NCBI GenBank assembly: GCA_030407315.1
Contig: JALQPE010001681.1
Coordinates: 1-64,000 of the forward strand
DNA: 64,000 bases
DNA from: Asparagopsis taxiformis
Taxonomy: Eukaryota > Rhodophyta > Florideophyceae > Bonnemaisoniales > Bonnemaisoniaceae
Direction: 5' to 3'
Part shown: positions 44,501 through 53,424 of the stretch, piece after piece
Numbering within the stretch: the first letter of the stretch is position 1
Layout: each line of letters opens with the position of its first letter
Made by a program: the position numbers and the translations under genes
The notes under the pieces: model-generated
Seen by the model: only the letters and a program-made list of their open reading frames with translations
The model's database searches: none
Told to the model about the DNA's origin: nothing

Positions 44501-45164
44501 AATCAATCACCTCGCAGACGGACACGCGTGAAGCAATCACGGAAAATCCCTGAGTGAGAAACGTTTTCTTCAACTCATCAACGCGATGCGGCCTGACCAC
44601 CCTGGACACGACTGCCGGAGGAGAAACATCCAGAGGGGAAATGAAGACTGGAATGTTTCGGCAGCTCTCCGGACTTATGTCGTAGTCCACATCCACCGGG
44701 ATGGGCACTGTGCCAGGGTAGGCCAGCCTGGTGCTGCGGAGAGGCTTGTTCGGTACGATGTCACGAGCGTTGTGATCATCGACCTTCTCCGCATCCTCTG
44801 CCAAGTCGCTGCCGGACGCGATGATCATGTCCGGAGCAGGCGAACTAGGCAGAGGAGCACCAGATCCCTCGACGGCTGGCGCCGCTTCGGCAGATTGAGC
44901 CGGAAGCGGAGTTGCGGGAACGCCAGCGTCGATTGTCGGGACAACCGCGGGATCGGAAGCGGAAGGGGGGGAGGGGACGGGCTTAGGTGCTGGGCTGAGC
45001 TGGGTCAGCGCTGCAGCAGCTTCGCAAACGTCCATGGGGACAGGGGGGGCCAGAGAAGGAGAATGAGAGGGAGAAGGAGAGGGAGAAGGAGTGGGAGAAT
45101 CGTTGTCACGGCGGCTGGCAGAGCGCACCTGGCGGTCGAAAGCGTTGGGGGATTGTTGAGCCAT
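41517..45164 (-). CDS. ParB-like domain protein with C-terminal Fe(II)/2OG-dioxygenase-like domain
   Basis: I use the ATG at 45164 (MAQQSPNAFDRQ); the upstream extension starts only at a TTG. 1215 residues. A Ser/Pro-rich N-terminus is followed by a ParB/Srx-like region (about 165-260) with YVDGSHRVTAL (Asp232), the same signature as in the 35957 gene. The middle (about 560-900) is low-complexity Pro/Ser/Ala/Glu with a basic patch (SSKKSKSASRGRSREP), probably disordered and nuclear. The C-terminus (about 1040-1215) has the double-stranded beta-helix pattern: His1091-x-Asp1093 (GHTDF), SYFMMSSGADGF, GDLYHYG (His1163), and Arg1186 in RGHIHL, which would bind iron and 2-oxoglutarate. Candidate substrates are modified DNA bases, as in TET/JBP proteins, but that is inference. 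Repeats M2 and M3 bracket the gene. Confidence 0.85.
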   Translation of the reverse strand: MAQQSPNAFDRQVRSASRRDNDSPTPSPSPSPSHSPSLAPPVPMDVCEAAAALTQLSPAPKPVPSPPSASDPAVVPTIDAGVPATPLPAQSAEAAPAVEGSGAPLPSSPAPDMIIASGSDLAEDAEKVDDHNARDIVPNKPLRSTRLAYPGTVPIPVDVDYDISPESCRNIPVFISPLDVSPPAVVSRVVRPHRVDELKKTFLTQGFSVIASRVSVCEVIDSNAKVRLQYVDGSHRVTALKAILESAGPAPAKDSPEWEEFVKSDIYRRFGTIPVDFLLPPTRLGRDVFCSEEVLPLSRLMNFHTHNVSEVTVADNVCSVMEFINIHRLGKKKIEPTVQYIKERKALSWIRPRQLMRYVSIARGFKTIESPAFKYWSSIPNRPEFVQFSSTEDLAGCTVNLLFNGSFRSAPDVQKCFILEMTARYTCSRRSAGLKPYSVGTIGQEWIAGLLEIFGYVKEVAEYWNVSDVLRMLDGSIPSVGDPSKSFDIRSRVVEVLAQMVPKKGCWADFRPKEGPPDGYKSENIFPRKKSVFGKDARKMLLCVTGYRDMIMRKRFHAMYPDIPHAALPATCGDDAPIPSSSNSLPIPSSSIPLPPPPQLESSSNSEVAPVPLTTPAVSASSPAVTPVKPTARGPQAGSEQSGPVSHAGTGTPNRPVQAAQEQVSPASQPEPATPAAEQHPAAPAPAVEASRSASASSSGSSSDDSFVPSPSGGVGQKTVARISTEGPTPENVVEGSSAKGGADPDGDVIEVSDSAPPGVETSGRKVMPRRSTRLQASRSGRGGTAGGAVEVVELESAPEDAGENSILGKRNLDAPSATPEPSTKKRMLGETSSKSSSKKSKSASRGRSREPVLQFDDAQENPIPDSIVDENVAAVLPSAIASGSRMKYYMESTTVETVRAEMRAAAFQVAASPGAEDTVVEQYFAVKRALLENLGVIVLERLLESSTAGSATHELFGHFARQFPLVEEVEKPSQQSDSNDDDREPQDEPPAFAKPSFDPSPWQFIHNVGDAKDRIDGGRGRLTLPRRELCDKLEEENLDMYKNKLVAELALGVCAEFLKLGMEGEDPVFFPKTGLRLLLTADGAADQDGHTDFKVTTNSVGSPTKSPSYFMMSSGADGFSIVVAPYSHVCLANPDADMWKVPIHRLYVPPYSVLVGRGDLYHYGVGFKRGDIPAGEKLVYGLPTRGHIHLKTEKDVLTDHIHTVEYYKYDRSNR

Positions 45165-45369
45165 TGCTTTGGTGAAGAAATGAGGAAAGAAGAGTGAAAG
45201 ATTGAGAAATAGAGAAGAAGATCTGAACGACAAGCTGTTTTGCTGCGTAAGCTGAGTAAGATAGGCGAAACTTAGAGATCTGACATATTCCTATTAGTAT
45301 ACACCCTGGTAATGATATTCAGCGGTTGACCAATCCGAACCTTCCACATCACTTTTCGTTGTACGACAA

Positions 45370-45692
45370 TTACAGCTCAGGCAGTTTACCAAGGATCCTT
45401 ACAGCAAAGCCATCGTTACGATGACTTTGCTGTAAGGAAACGTTTCATTACAGAGGCCAGGAATTTTTTTACCGGGTAAAGAAATCATGGCCACTGTAAT
45501 GTTTTGTTTCCTGACAGCAAAGTCATCGTTACGATGACTTTGCTGTAAGAAAACGTTTTCATTACAGCGACCAGGAATTTTTTTACCGGGTAAAGAAATC
45601 ATGGCCACTGTAATGAAACCTTTCCTTACAGCAAAGTCATCGTAACGATGACTTTGCTGTAAGCATCCCTGGTAAACTGCTTCATCTGTAAG
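45370..45692. repeat. Palindromic repeat element M3
   Basis: It lies about 200 bp upstream of the start of the ParB-dioxygenase gene. It is bounded by TTACAG...CAGTTTACCA and its inverse TGGTAAACTG...CTGTAAG, and has three internal long palindromes. Confidence 0.75.
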
Positions 45693-46230
45693 CCGTTGGT
45701 CTCAACCCTCGCTCTCGTTTCTGTTGTCCTCCATCATCTCCACCTACCTTCCCCCTACACACCACCTCTCTAATGTCACTCTGCCCACCCTTTGGTGCAT
45801 GAAATATTTTCTTACCACTGCCATAGTCTACACATACTGCTGCCTTCATACTTCTGCATGCCTACCCTTCAATCTTTCTTCCATCTTTCTCTACCGTGCT
45901 AGGCTTAGACCATGCTCTGTGCACATCTGACTTACTTAATATCATTGTATAGTTAGAAACTAGAATAATAATTACATCACTAGAGTACACTGCAAATGTT
46001 AGTAACTATGGTTGGTGTGGTACACAACACCCTACCTCCTTCATGAGTAAACTTTGCGCACAGAACCGTTCAATACCAGGTAGTGCAGCCAGCGCAAACC
46101 AGGCTTGCACGACGCAGAGTGCTCCCCAGAGCCGTCAACAGTCGTCCAAACCATCGTTGTACGATGTTCCCGGCTCCACACTTCCCTTCTCACCCTTCCC
46201 AGGGTGGGAGACGGACGAAACTCCCAACCG
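45693..46230. other. Gene-free stretch with an inverted copy of the M1-adjacent sequence
   Basis: The part at about 46070-46230 is the reverse complement of about 40050-40200 (GTCGTCCAAACCATCG against CGATGGTTTGGACGAC-like words). Nothing else is recognisable. Confidence 0.5.
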
Positions 46231-46516
46231 CTTACAGCCGAAGCCGTTTACCCGGGATGCTTACAGCAAAGTCATCGTTACGATGACTTTGCTGTAAGGA
46301 AAGGTTTGATTACAGTGGTGAGAAAATTTTACCGGGTAAAAAAATCAGCAAGAATTTTTTACCCGGTAAAAAATTGTGGCCGCTGTAATGATTTGATTTC
46401 TTACAGCAAAGTCATCGTTACGATGACTTTGCTGTAAGAAATCAAATCATTACAGCAAAGTCATCGTAACGATGACTTTGCTGTCAGCACCCCAGCGAAA
46501 CTGCATCATCTGTAAG
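46231..46516. repeat. Palindromic repeat element M4
   Basis: It begins CTTACAGCCGAAGCCGTTTA and ends with the inverted CTGTAAG. Three long palindromes are inside. Confidence 0.75.
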
Positions 46517-46675
46517 CCTTCCTCACCTCAATGTTGTAACCAAAGACGACTGCGATATTACCTTGTTCTATTCTAGTAGTGCCCACCATAGTTTCCTCCC
46601 CTTCTCATATTAAATTGAGTATTGTATATCTCCCGACCCGTCTACATACGCAAACGTCATGTACTAGCCTAACTT

Positions 46676-49564
46676 TCATCGTTTACTTGAAGGCGGCCTT
46701 GATGCCTGCCATAGAATGCTATTAAGAACTAATTTCATCAGATATCTAAACGCTCCCAGTAGTTGACATTGAAGGGAGGCTGTAGCAACTTCTCCCTGGA
46801 AGTTCGCAGTGATAGATGGGACCGGATAGGATGCTGGTACCTCACCGAAGAACGACCCTCCGTGATACACGTCCGTTCGGCATACAAGCAGGGAATACGG
46901 TGGGATGCGCACGTTCGTCACTGGCACGCGGTACTTGTCTTTCGCTGGATGACTTAGGCACACATGGCTGAACTTGGCGATACGAATGATGAACCCATCC
47001 GCACCAGCAGCCATCATGAAATATGATGGCGAGTTGAGAGGACCAGTTCCAGTTCCCTCACGGACGGGAACATCGGTATGCATAAGTTGCTCCTGACTAC
47101 CTTCTGCGGTCAAAATCAGACGAAGACCCGTTTCTGGAAAGACCACCGCTTCTTCTCTTCCAAACCCGAGCTTCAGGTTCTCCGCACAAATCGCCTTACC
47201 TAGCTCCAGAATCAGCTTGTTCCTGTACTGCCGCGCGCTTTCTTGCTCAAGGTCATCGCAGATGCTTTTCCGGTCCGTCTTGAATACACCAGTGCTGTCT
47301 TTCGGTCGAAGTGGTTTCCACGGGTTCTTCTGACTTGCACTTGAGCCACTTGTAGTACCTTGGAATGTGCTGGCCATCTGTGTGAATAACTCCTGCACTG
47401 CTTCCAAGGAAGTGCTCAGGACATGAAATGGTAAATCTTCCCCTTCTTCTGCAGCCAGTCCGAGAGTGCGAAGCTGGGTTTCTGTGGCATCCTTACGTGT
47501 CGATGCATTCCGATACTTGCTCCTGGCATGCGTCGATGTTTGCCCGTTCACTACCGAAGTGTATGCATTCTTCGTGCCACCAGTACTGCTCAGGTCATAT
47601 TTGCGGAAACTGCAGATGTGGCACGGAGAGTTTGATGTGTGTCCAAGAACATCCAGGGTATGTGAAACTGCAGGATAGTCTCCAATGCTCCCCACTGGGT
47701 CTAGAAATACCACAATATCTTCTCCCTCTGCATTTTTCGTTGGGAAACCCTCTGTGCTTCCTCGCACTATATCTTGAACGATATATCGCAATACACAATT
47801 TGTGGACACTCCCGGAGGTGGCAAACCAATCACTCGAACCGCTTGGTAGCTTCCCCTTTTCCGAGGCGGTAGATTGAGAGGTAACATATAGCATCCACCA
47901 AAACTTCCCTTCCTGCTTGTGAATGGTTCAAAGTCATCCGTGTAAAGGAGAAATCGGTAAACAAAGTAGTTTCGACCATCCTCCAGCTTTCCCCAACATG
48001 GTGCATCTTCTCGCGGAGACGCTGGGTGCCATTGCGACCTGTGGTCTCCGAAACCATCCGAGAACACCCCTGAAACACGAATTTCTTCATAGTTGGGGCT
48101 TCCTAGTCTATCGGGCGGGTTTCTGGCTTCAGCAAAGCTCGCGCCCGGTGAAAAGCAAAGTAACATGGTGGATGCTTCTCCGACCTGCTCTTTCAAATAC
48201 CTGTTCACCAATACGACGTGTGGAACAATATCACCCTCTTCCATTCCAATTGGTAATAGAACGGTTATCACGTCCCCAGCTCGTGTTACTTTTCCCTTGG
48301 CTCCTGCTCCGATTACACATTGCGATATCGCTCGCAGAGCATGCTGCCTCTCCCATTCCAATAGATGTGACATTCGCGGCTGCAGATATTTTTCGACATG
48401 CACATCATGCTCACCGTCGTGTCGAGCCTCATAGGTAACTATGGTCCTAGCATGAAGTTCCCACAACGACGTAACCGCCACTCTTCTCCTCTTCGGTTTC
48501 CCACCATCTCTGTCATTCTTCCTGAACCCTTTTGCTCTTTCGATGACGGCAACCTGACGAGCTCCTGGATGACATCGGATTCGAATTGCTGTTCCATCAG
48601 GTACATAAATGTGCTTCAAACCCTTTTTCCCATCGCTGTCAATGGGAACAACTGCTGTGCGAACGAATGGGTCGCTCAAAACACCCCTCCTGCACTTTGC
48701 AATGAACGAATCTTCAATGCTGCACTCTGCGGTTGATTTTTCTCCTTCCGAGCTTCGATTGTTCGCATCACTGCGGAATGCTTCAAAGATTGGTCGAGTC
48801 TGGACATCTTTCAGAGCCCATGTGCTTGGGAGTACAATACGAACTTTCGCCATTCCTCCACAATTGTCTCTGTCATCTGTTGTTCCACGGGTTCCTACTC
48901 CATCTCGATGCTGTGCAGCTCTTGCTCCGCTCTTTCGAAGGTCCATCGGAAACTCGATGTCACAGCTCTTTGCATAGCAGTGTTTCCTCAAGAATGGTAG
49001 TATCTTCTGTCGCATCACAGAGTCCGACGGGACGTGCTCACTTGGATCTCTGCGGAAATTCATTCCGAACAGGGTACCTTCATAGTGGGCTCTTGTCATT
49101 CTTTGAGTTCCACTCAGCTGAAGAGCCCCATACATCGCAGGCCATTGTAGTAATGCCTTGAAATCACCACATGCTTCATCCCCAGCATTTCGGTCTATCG
49201 GGCCTCCAGTTGAAATGGAATCAGAACCTCGTCCGGTTGCTTCTTCCGATTCCATTAGCGTGCTCGATGCTACGTAGATGTCACTTCCAGCTTCATCGTT
49301 GTTGCTGTACACATCAATACAACCTTCTATTGTGTCACCCATAGGGATTGGGGACTCCAATAGGTCATCTGTGGTACACTCACGTCGTAGCTCATCACCT
49401 CTCGGGATTTCTTTGTTCATGCAGGCTGCATCACTGCTGCGGATTTCTCCCTGCAGTTTCCCAGGAAGCTGTTTACTGGGACTGGCCACATTGAGTGAAT
49501 CGAATCTCGCCTTTGTCCTACGACTTGTGGTTTTCTTTCGAATAGGAGTCCGTCTCGGAGCCAT
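46676..49564 (-). pseudogene. DDE transposase (CACTA/Plavaka type) truncated and fused to a 2OG-dioxygenase-like domain, frameshifted at the end
   Basis: ATG at 49564, 962 codons, starting with a very basic MAPRRTPIRKKTTSRRTKAR. The middle has the front half of a transposase: LLYTDDFEPF (Asp543-544), GGCYMLPLN, GDYPAVSHTL (Asp629) and CHIC (about 647). The rear half with the third acidic residue is missing. From about 770 it continues as the same dioxygenase-like domain as in the 41517-45164 gene (ETGLRLILTAEG, His829-Thr-Asp831, DVYHGG with His901). The last 55 or so codons are out of frame. In another frame, about 46738-46825, a segment reading RSHLSLRTSREK and ending LDI lines up with RGHIHL...YYKYDRSNR of the intact gene. 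A small indel therefore destroyed the C-terminus, unless an intron or assembly error explains it. Confidence 0.8.
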
Positions 49565-51360
49565 CTTGATGTTTTTGTTCTTTTCTTCTTCGCTCAGTTT
49601 TGTTGCATAGAATACAACTCTAAACTTCTATGACATGACTACTATCTCAATACAGTACTACTACTTTTAACCGTTACGAAACCTTTCCAGGCTTTCATTC
49701 GATCCAATGAACTGGTTCACCACAATGCTTTGCCCTATGCTCATTGCTTTATGCACATTGATTGCTATTTCATCCGGACTCAACATCGTTTTGCTATCTT
49801 GTATCGCATCCCCTAACCACAAACCCAGCCAAGATGTATCCATTTCCGGAAAACGGCCGTTTATTTCGCAGTGATGCTCTAGGCACTAATACTGAATCTG
49901 ATTTTCTCATACACGTACTTCCTACTCGTATACTCTACCATTTTCGGCCCTATTTACAAGTTGAAAGCACAATCTCTCGTTGAATCGTACTCGGTGTGAT
50001 ATCTTAAATTAGCATAAATTTATATATTGCAATGCAGATTCACTGCTCGCTTGCAACATGAAAATTATAAAATTTCTCCCACACTGCTGTTTCCTAGCCG
50101 CCCACATCCACGTGGCCCGCTTTGACTGCCTGCCAAGTGTGCTCAGAGCATGCAATGACGTCATCGATATATACCGTCCAAATCATCACTGGAAGCGCGG
50201 ACTCCTCGTCCAGGAAAGTGCGCCATTTTTCCTACTCTTCACCTCCCCCTTTCCAGTAGGCCCCATATGCTAGTGTTTTTCCTATATTTCTGTAGTGATG
50301 ACGTCATTATAGACTAGAGAAGGCGGTAGAAGATACAATAATTTTGCGCCTGTTCTGCCAGGTCATGTGCTTCAAAGCGTAATTCGCACCCTAGGTATCG
50401 TTTTTCTGGGCCACCCATCGCACCGCTCCGTTTCAAATTCATCACTCTATTGTTCTCCTACACGTCATTTCCGCCCGCAGAGTGCTACTTAAACAACAGA
50501 TTCTGGAGATCCCTGTTTCCATCTTCATATCCGTCGGAAACAAAGCAACAACTCTGGCTGTGGAAGCAGTACAGATCATCTATACTGCTTCCAAAGCGTA
50601 AGTTGTAGATCATCAATACTGCTTCCAAAGCCAAAGTTGTTGCTTTGTCTCCGACGGATATAAACCATGATGGTACGTTTCCACAACTCACGCCACTAAC
50701 CCAGTTTTCTATTCGTTTTCTCTTTCTCAGGTTTCCAGTCGGTGAGTGTTCCACTTCTACTTTCATTTATCTTTCTCTCTTACCACTTCTCCACTACTTT
50801 TCTTTTCTGCCTGTGAGTACATATCTCAATTTGGGATGCAATGGTATTTGTTAAGGTACGTTAGTCTCCTAATCACCATCAATTTCCCTCTCCAATTCAA
50901 CGTCACTAACTTGTTTCCTTTCTCTACATCATTTTTTCTTCTTCTCTTCATTTCCTAGCTTATTCATGCAGCTCAATCAGTTGATAGATTTCTAGACTTT
51001 TCTAGTAGTTTTAGTTTTACTCGTCGGAATAGTGTTAGTTGTAGTAGCATTTTTAACATAGGGATTGTTTATTCGCAATGTAGCCTGCGCAAATAAACAA
51101 ATCCAAAGTGAAGCTTCCCATATCGCACCCTCTTAGATTGCTACCTATCCTACCGCGTATACCTCTCGCTAGCTCATAGTCACTACGAAATAAAAATTCC
51201 TAGCCGTACTATTCTGTCCATTCCCATATGAATACCGTCCATGCCCCATCCTCATAGCGCTAGAACTGCCTTCCTCTACCCCAGAAAGATGCCCACGACA
51301 GCGTGACGCTCCATCTCATCCACCACTCCCAGACACCGAATTTTACTATATCAGGACACT
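49565..51360. other. Gene-free stretch upstream of the transposase fusion
   Basis: About 1.8 kb of AT-rich sequence. It must contain the promoter of the 49564 gene. The only structure I see is a hairpin at 50527-50661. Confidence 0.5.
50527..50661. repeat. 135-bp fold-back hairpin
   Basis: Outer arms ATATCCGTCGGA/TCCGACGGATAT continue through ACAAAGCAACAACT and TGGAAGCAGTA with few mismatches. A further short repeat (ACTGCTTCCAAAGC) lies in the loop. It may be a small MITE or a structured RNA. Confidence 0.75.
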
Positions 51361-51787
51361 ACTTTTACTGTCTCCAGGTGCTGCCCAGGGCAGCACGAAA
51401 TACTGTCTCCAGGTGCTGCCCAGGGCAGCACGAAATACTGTCTCCAGGTGCTGCCCAGGGCAGCACGAAATACTGTCTACAGGTGCTGCCCAGGGCAGCA
51501 CAAAGTACTGTCTACAGGTGCTGCCCAGGGCAGCACAAAGTACTGTCTACAGGTGCTGCCCAGGGCAGCACAAAGTACTGTCTACAGGTACTGCCCAGGG
51601 CAGCACGAAATACTGTCTACAGGTACTGCCCAGGGCAGCACGAAATACTGTCTACAGGTATTGCCCAGGACAGTGAAAATCACTGTCTCCAGGTATTGCC
51701 CAGGACAGTGAAAATCACTGTCTCCAGGTACTGCCCAGGACAGTGAAAATCACTGTCTCCAGGTACTGCCCAGGACAGTGCACCGTG
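51361..51787. repeat. 35-bp tandem array, about 12 copies, right subterminal region
   Basis: Units read ACTGTCT(C/A)CAGGTGCTGCCC then AGGGCAGCACGAAAT. Each unit contains the inverted pair CTGCCC/GGGCAG. Variants drift gradually from GTGCTGCCC to GTATTGCCC along the array. Because 35 is not divisible by three and the units lack stops, three overlapping frames stay open; none is a gene. Confidence 0.9.
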
Positions 51788-52138
51788 TTGGTTCCATCTA
51801 TTGTCCCAGGCAGCGTATTTCACTATCCGGCCATGTTGCCTAGGCCAATACACAACACTATCCGCCAACACTGCCCAGTACAGTAAATTACATCATATCC
51901 AACTATTGAATAAATCATTAATTTTTACTGTCTCCATTCACTGCCTCAGACAGTACTGTGAGACAGTGTTTTTTACTGTCTGCAGACAGTGTTCCGTACT
52001 GTCTGCCAGACAGTGCAAATCACTGTCTCCAAGTGTGGCATTAATTTTCATTTGCCGCATAGTGATTTTTACTGTCTCAGACAGTAAAAATCACTGTCTC
52101 GCAGTACTGTCTGAGGCCCCCTTTTCAACACCGTAGTG
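51788..52138. repeat. Right subterminal ACAGT array and terminal inverted repeat
   Basis: ACAGT/ACTGT words in both orientations lead to TCAACACCGTAGTG at 52125-52138, the inverse of the left terminus. Confidence 0.8.
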
Positions 52139-53424
52139 TGGAGGAGATGGAGGTTTCAAGGATGAGGTATGAGAGGAAGAAAATTCTTCTGTGGTATGAG
52201 GATGTGTTCTAAGGGGGATGGAATCCTGGGATGGTACAGGGGGAGGTGGAAATGTACGGAGTGCGGGTTTAGAATGGAGTGTGATTCGGAGAGGAGTGCC
52301 GAAAAGCATATTATGGGGATTTGGGAGACGCTGCGGGGTGTTGGGGTAGTGAGGGCGGAGGAGGTGTTTAGGTGGGACCGTAGGAGGGTGCGGTTGAAGG
52401 CGCCGAGAGGAGGGGGTTTTTAGGAAAGTGAGGAGAAAGAGGCGGGAAGGGGGGTGGCGTCTGTTCTGGCTGTGGTGAGTGGGGATGTGATGGAGAAGAA
52501 GGGGGTTATTGTATTTGGGGAGGGAGGGGAGTGGGAGGAAGGGTGCGAAGTGGGGGGTTGATATGTGGTTCAGAGCGGGGAGGTTTCTGGGGAGACGGCG
52601 GGGGAGCGGGAGCGTGGGCCAGTTGTGGTGGTGTATACGGTATCGAAGATGCGGATGGCGTGGGGGCATGGAGCAGCTGAGGGAGGGAGGGGTGGAGCAG
52701 GTCGGGTACGGGATGGGGACTGAGAGGTTTTGGAAGAGTAAGCTGCAGGGGAAGTTTGTGGAGAGGGCGAAGGAGAGGGGTTGAAGGTAGAGGAGAGAGG
52801 GTATTGAAGAACAATACGTTGCAAAGGTGATGGGGGAGAGCATGGTCGAGGAGATAGGGGGTGTTTTTGCCCTATTCTGAGGTAGTATGAGGACTGGTTA
52901 TACGAAATCTGTACGGTAGAGCAGAAAAGTAGGTATGGAATGGAGGTGTGCACCGTGGAAGCGGGGATAGGTAGCTAAAAATGCGTGCTAGAGTGGTATT
53001 GGGGGTGTTTGAGGTACAGTACGGAGGAGGTGAGCACCAACTGGAAGGGGGTGTGAGCGAGAGGATGAAAAAATTAAAGACGAAATTGGAGTCGACCGAC
53101 AAGGAAAAATAGAGTGGTCGCCGTGATGGATGCGGACATCCATGTCGAGCACGGCGGCAGAAATTTCTGGGCTCGAAATTTTTGAATTTCTGAACCGGCG
53201 CCCGTCCTAGGTGGACATAGACATGGCGGAAGTCCATCCCGAGGGGGACATCCGTGGTACTAGAAACAATGAATGTCGCCCTAGTAATACTAGACGTACT
53301 AGACCAAATGGACGTCCGGTTCTAGGCGGACATCCAAAAATACTGGAGAACATGGACGTCCGCCTAGTAATACTAGGTGTACTAGAGGTTGTGGACGTCC
53401 GCGTCCATTTCCGAGAACACAGAC
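52139..53424. mobile_element. E2: right end of an E1-family element
   Basis: The sequence aligns with about 12027-13292 with only small indels and ends in GAGAACACAGAC at 53424. The left part is missing: it is cut precisely where the CACTA-like right terminus stands. Confidence 0.85.
52169..52423 (+). pseudogene. Zinc-finger-like short frame in E2
   Basis: Counterpart of 12053-12370, with the same RWKCTECGFRMECDS segment. It stops earlier because of a one-base difference in a G/T run. Function unknown. Confidence 0.28.

Larger units (their letters stand above)
32676..52138. mobile_element. Putative 19.5-kb CACTA-like DNA transposon carrying epigenetic-enzyme genes
   Basis: The left end reads CACTACGGTGTTGA at 32676-32689 and the right end has its exact inverse at 52125-52138. 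Both ends run into arrays of the palindrome-prone motif ACAGTAAA/TTTACTGTC (about 32698-33060 and 51890-52112), the subterminal organisation typical of CACTA/EnSpm elements. Inside lie four main genes: coiled-coil protein, ParB-MTase-SET, ParB-dioxygenase and transposase-dioxygenase. The flanks do not match: copia gag on the left, an E1-type element on the right. I see no direct target duplication (left CCA, right TGG). Either the element recombined after insertion, or the two termini belong to different copies. Confidence 0.7.

Noticed and set aside
51303..51746. Three overlapping open frames with CCPGQHE-type peptide repeats
   Set aside because: They are produced by the 35-bp tandem array, which lacks stops in all frames; not genes.
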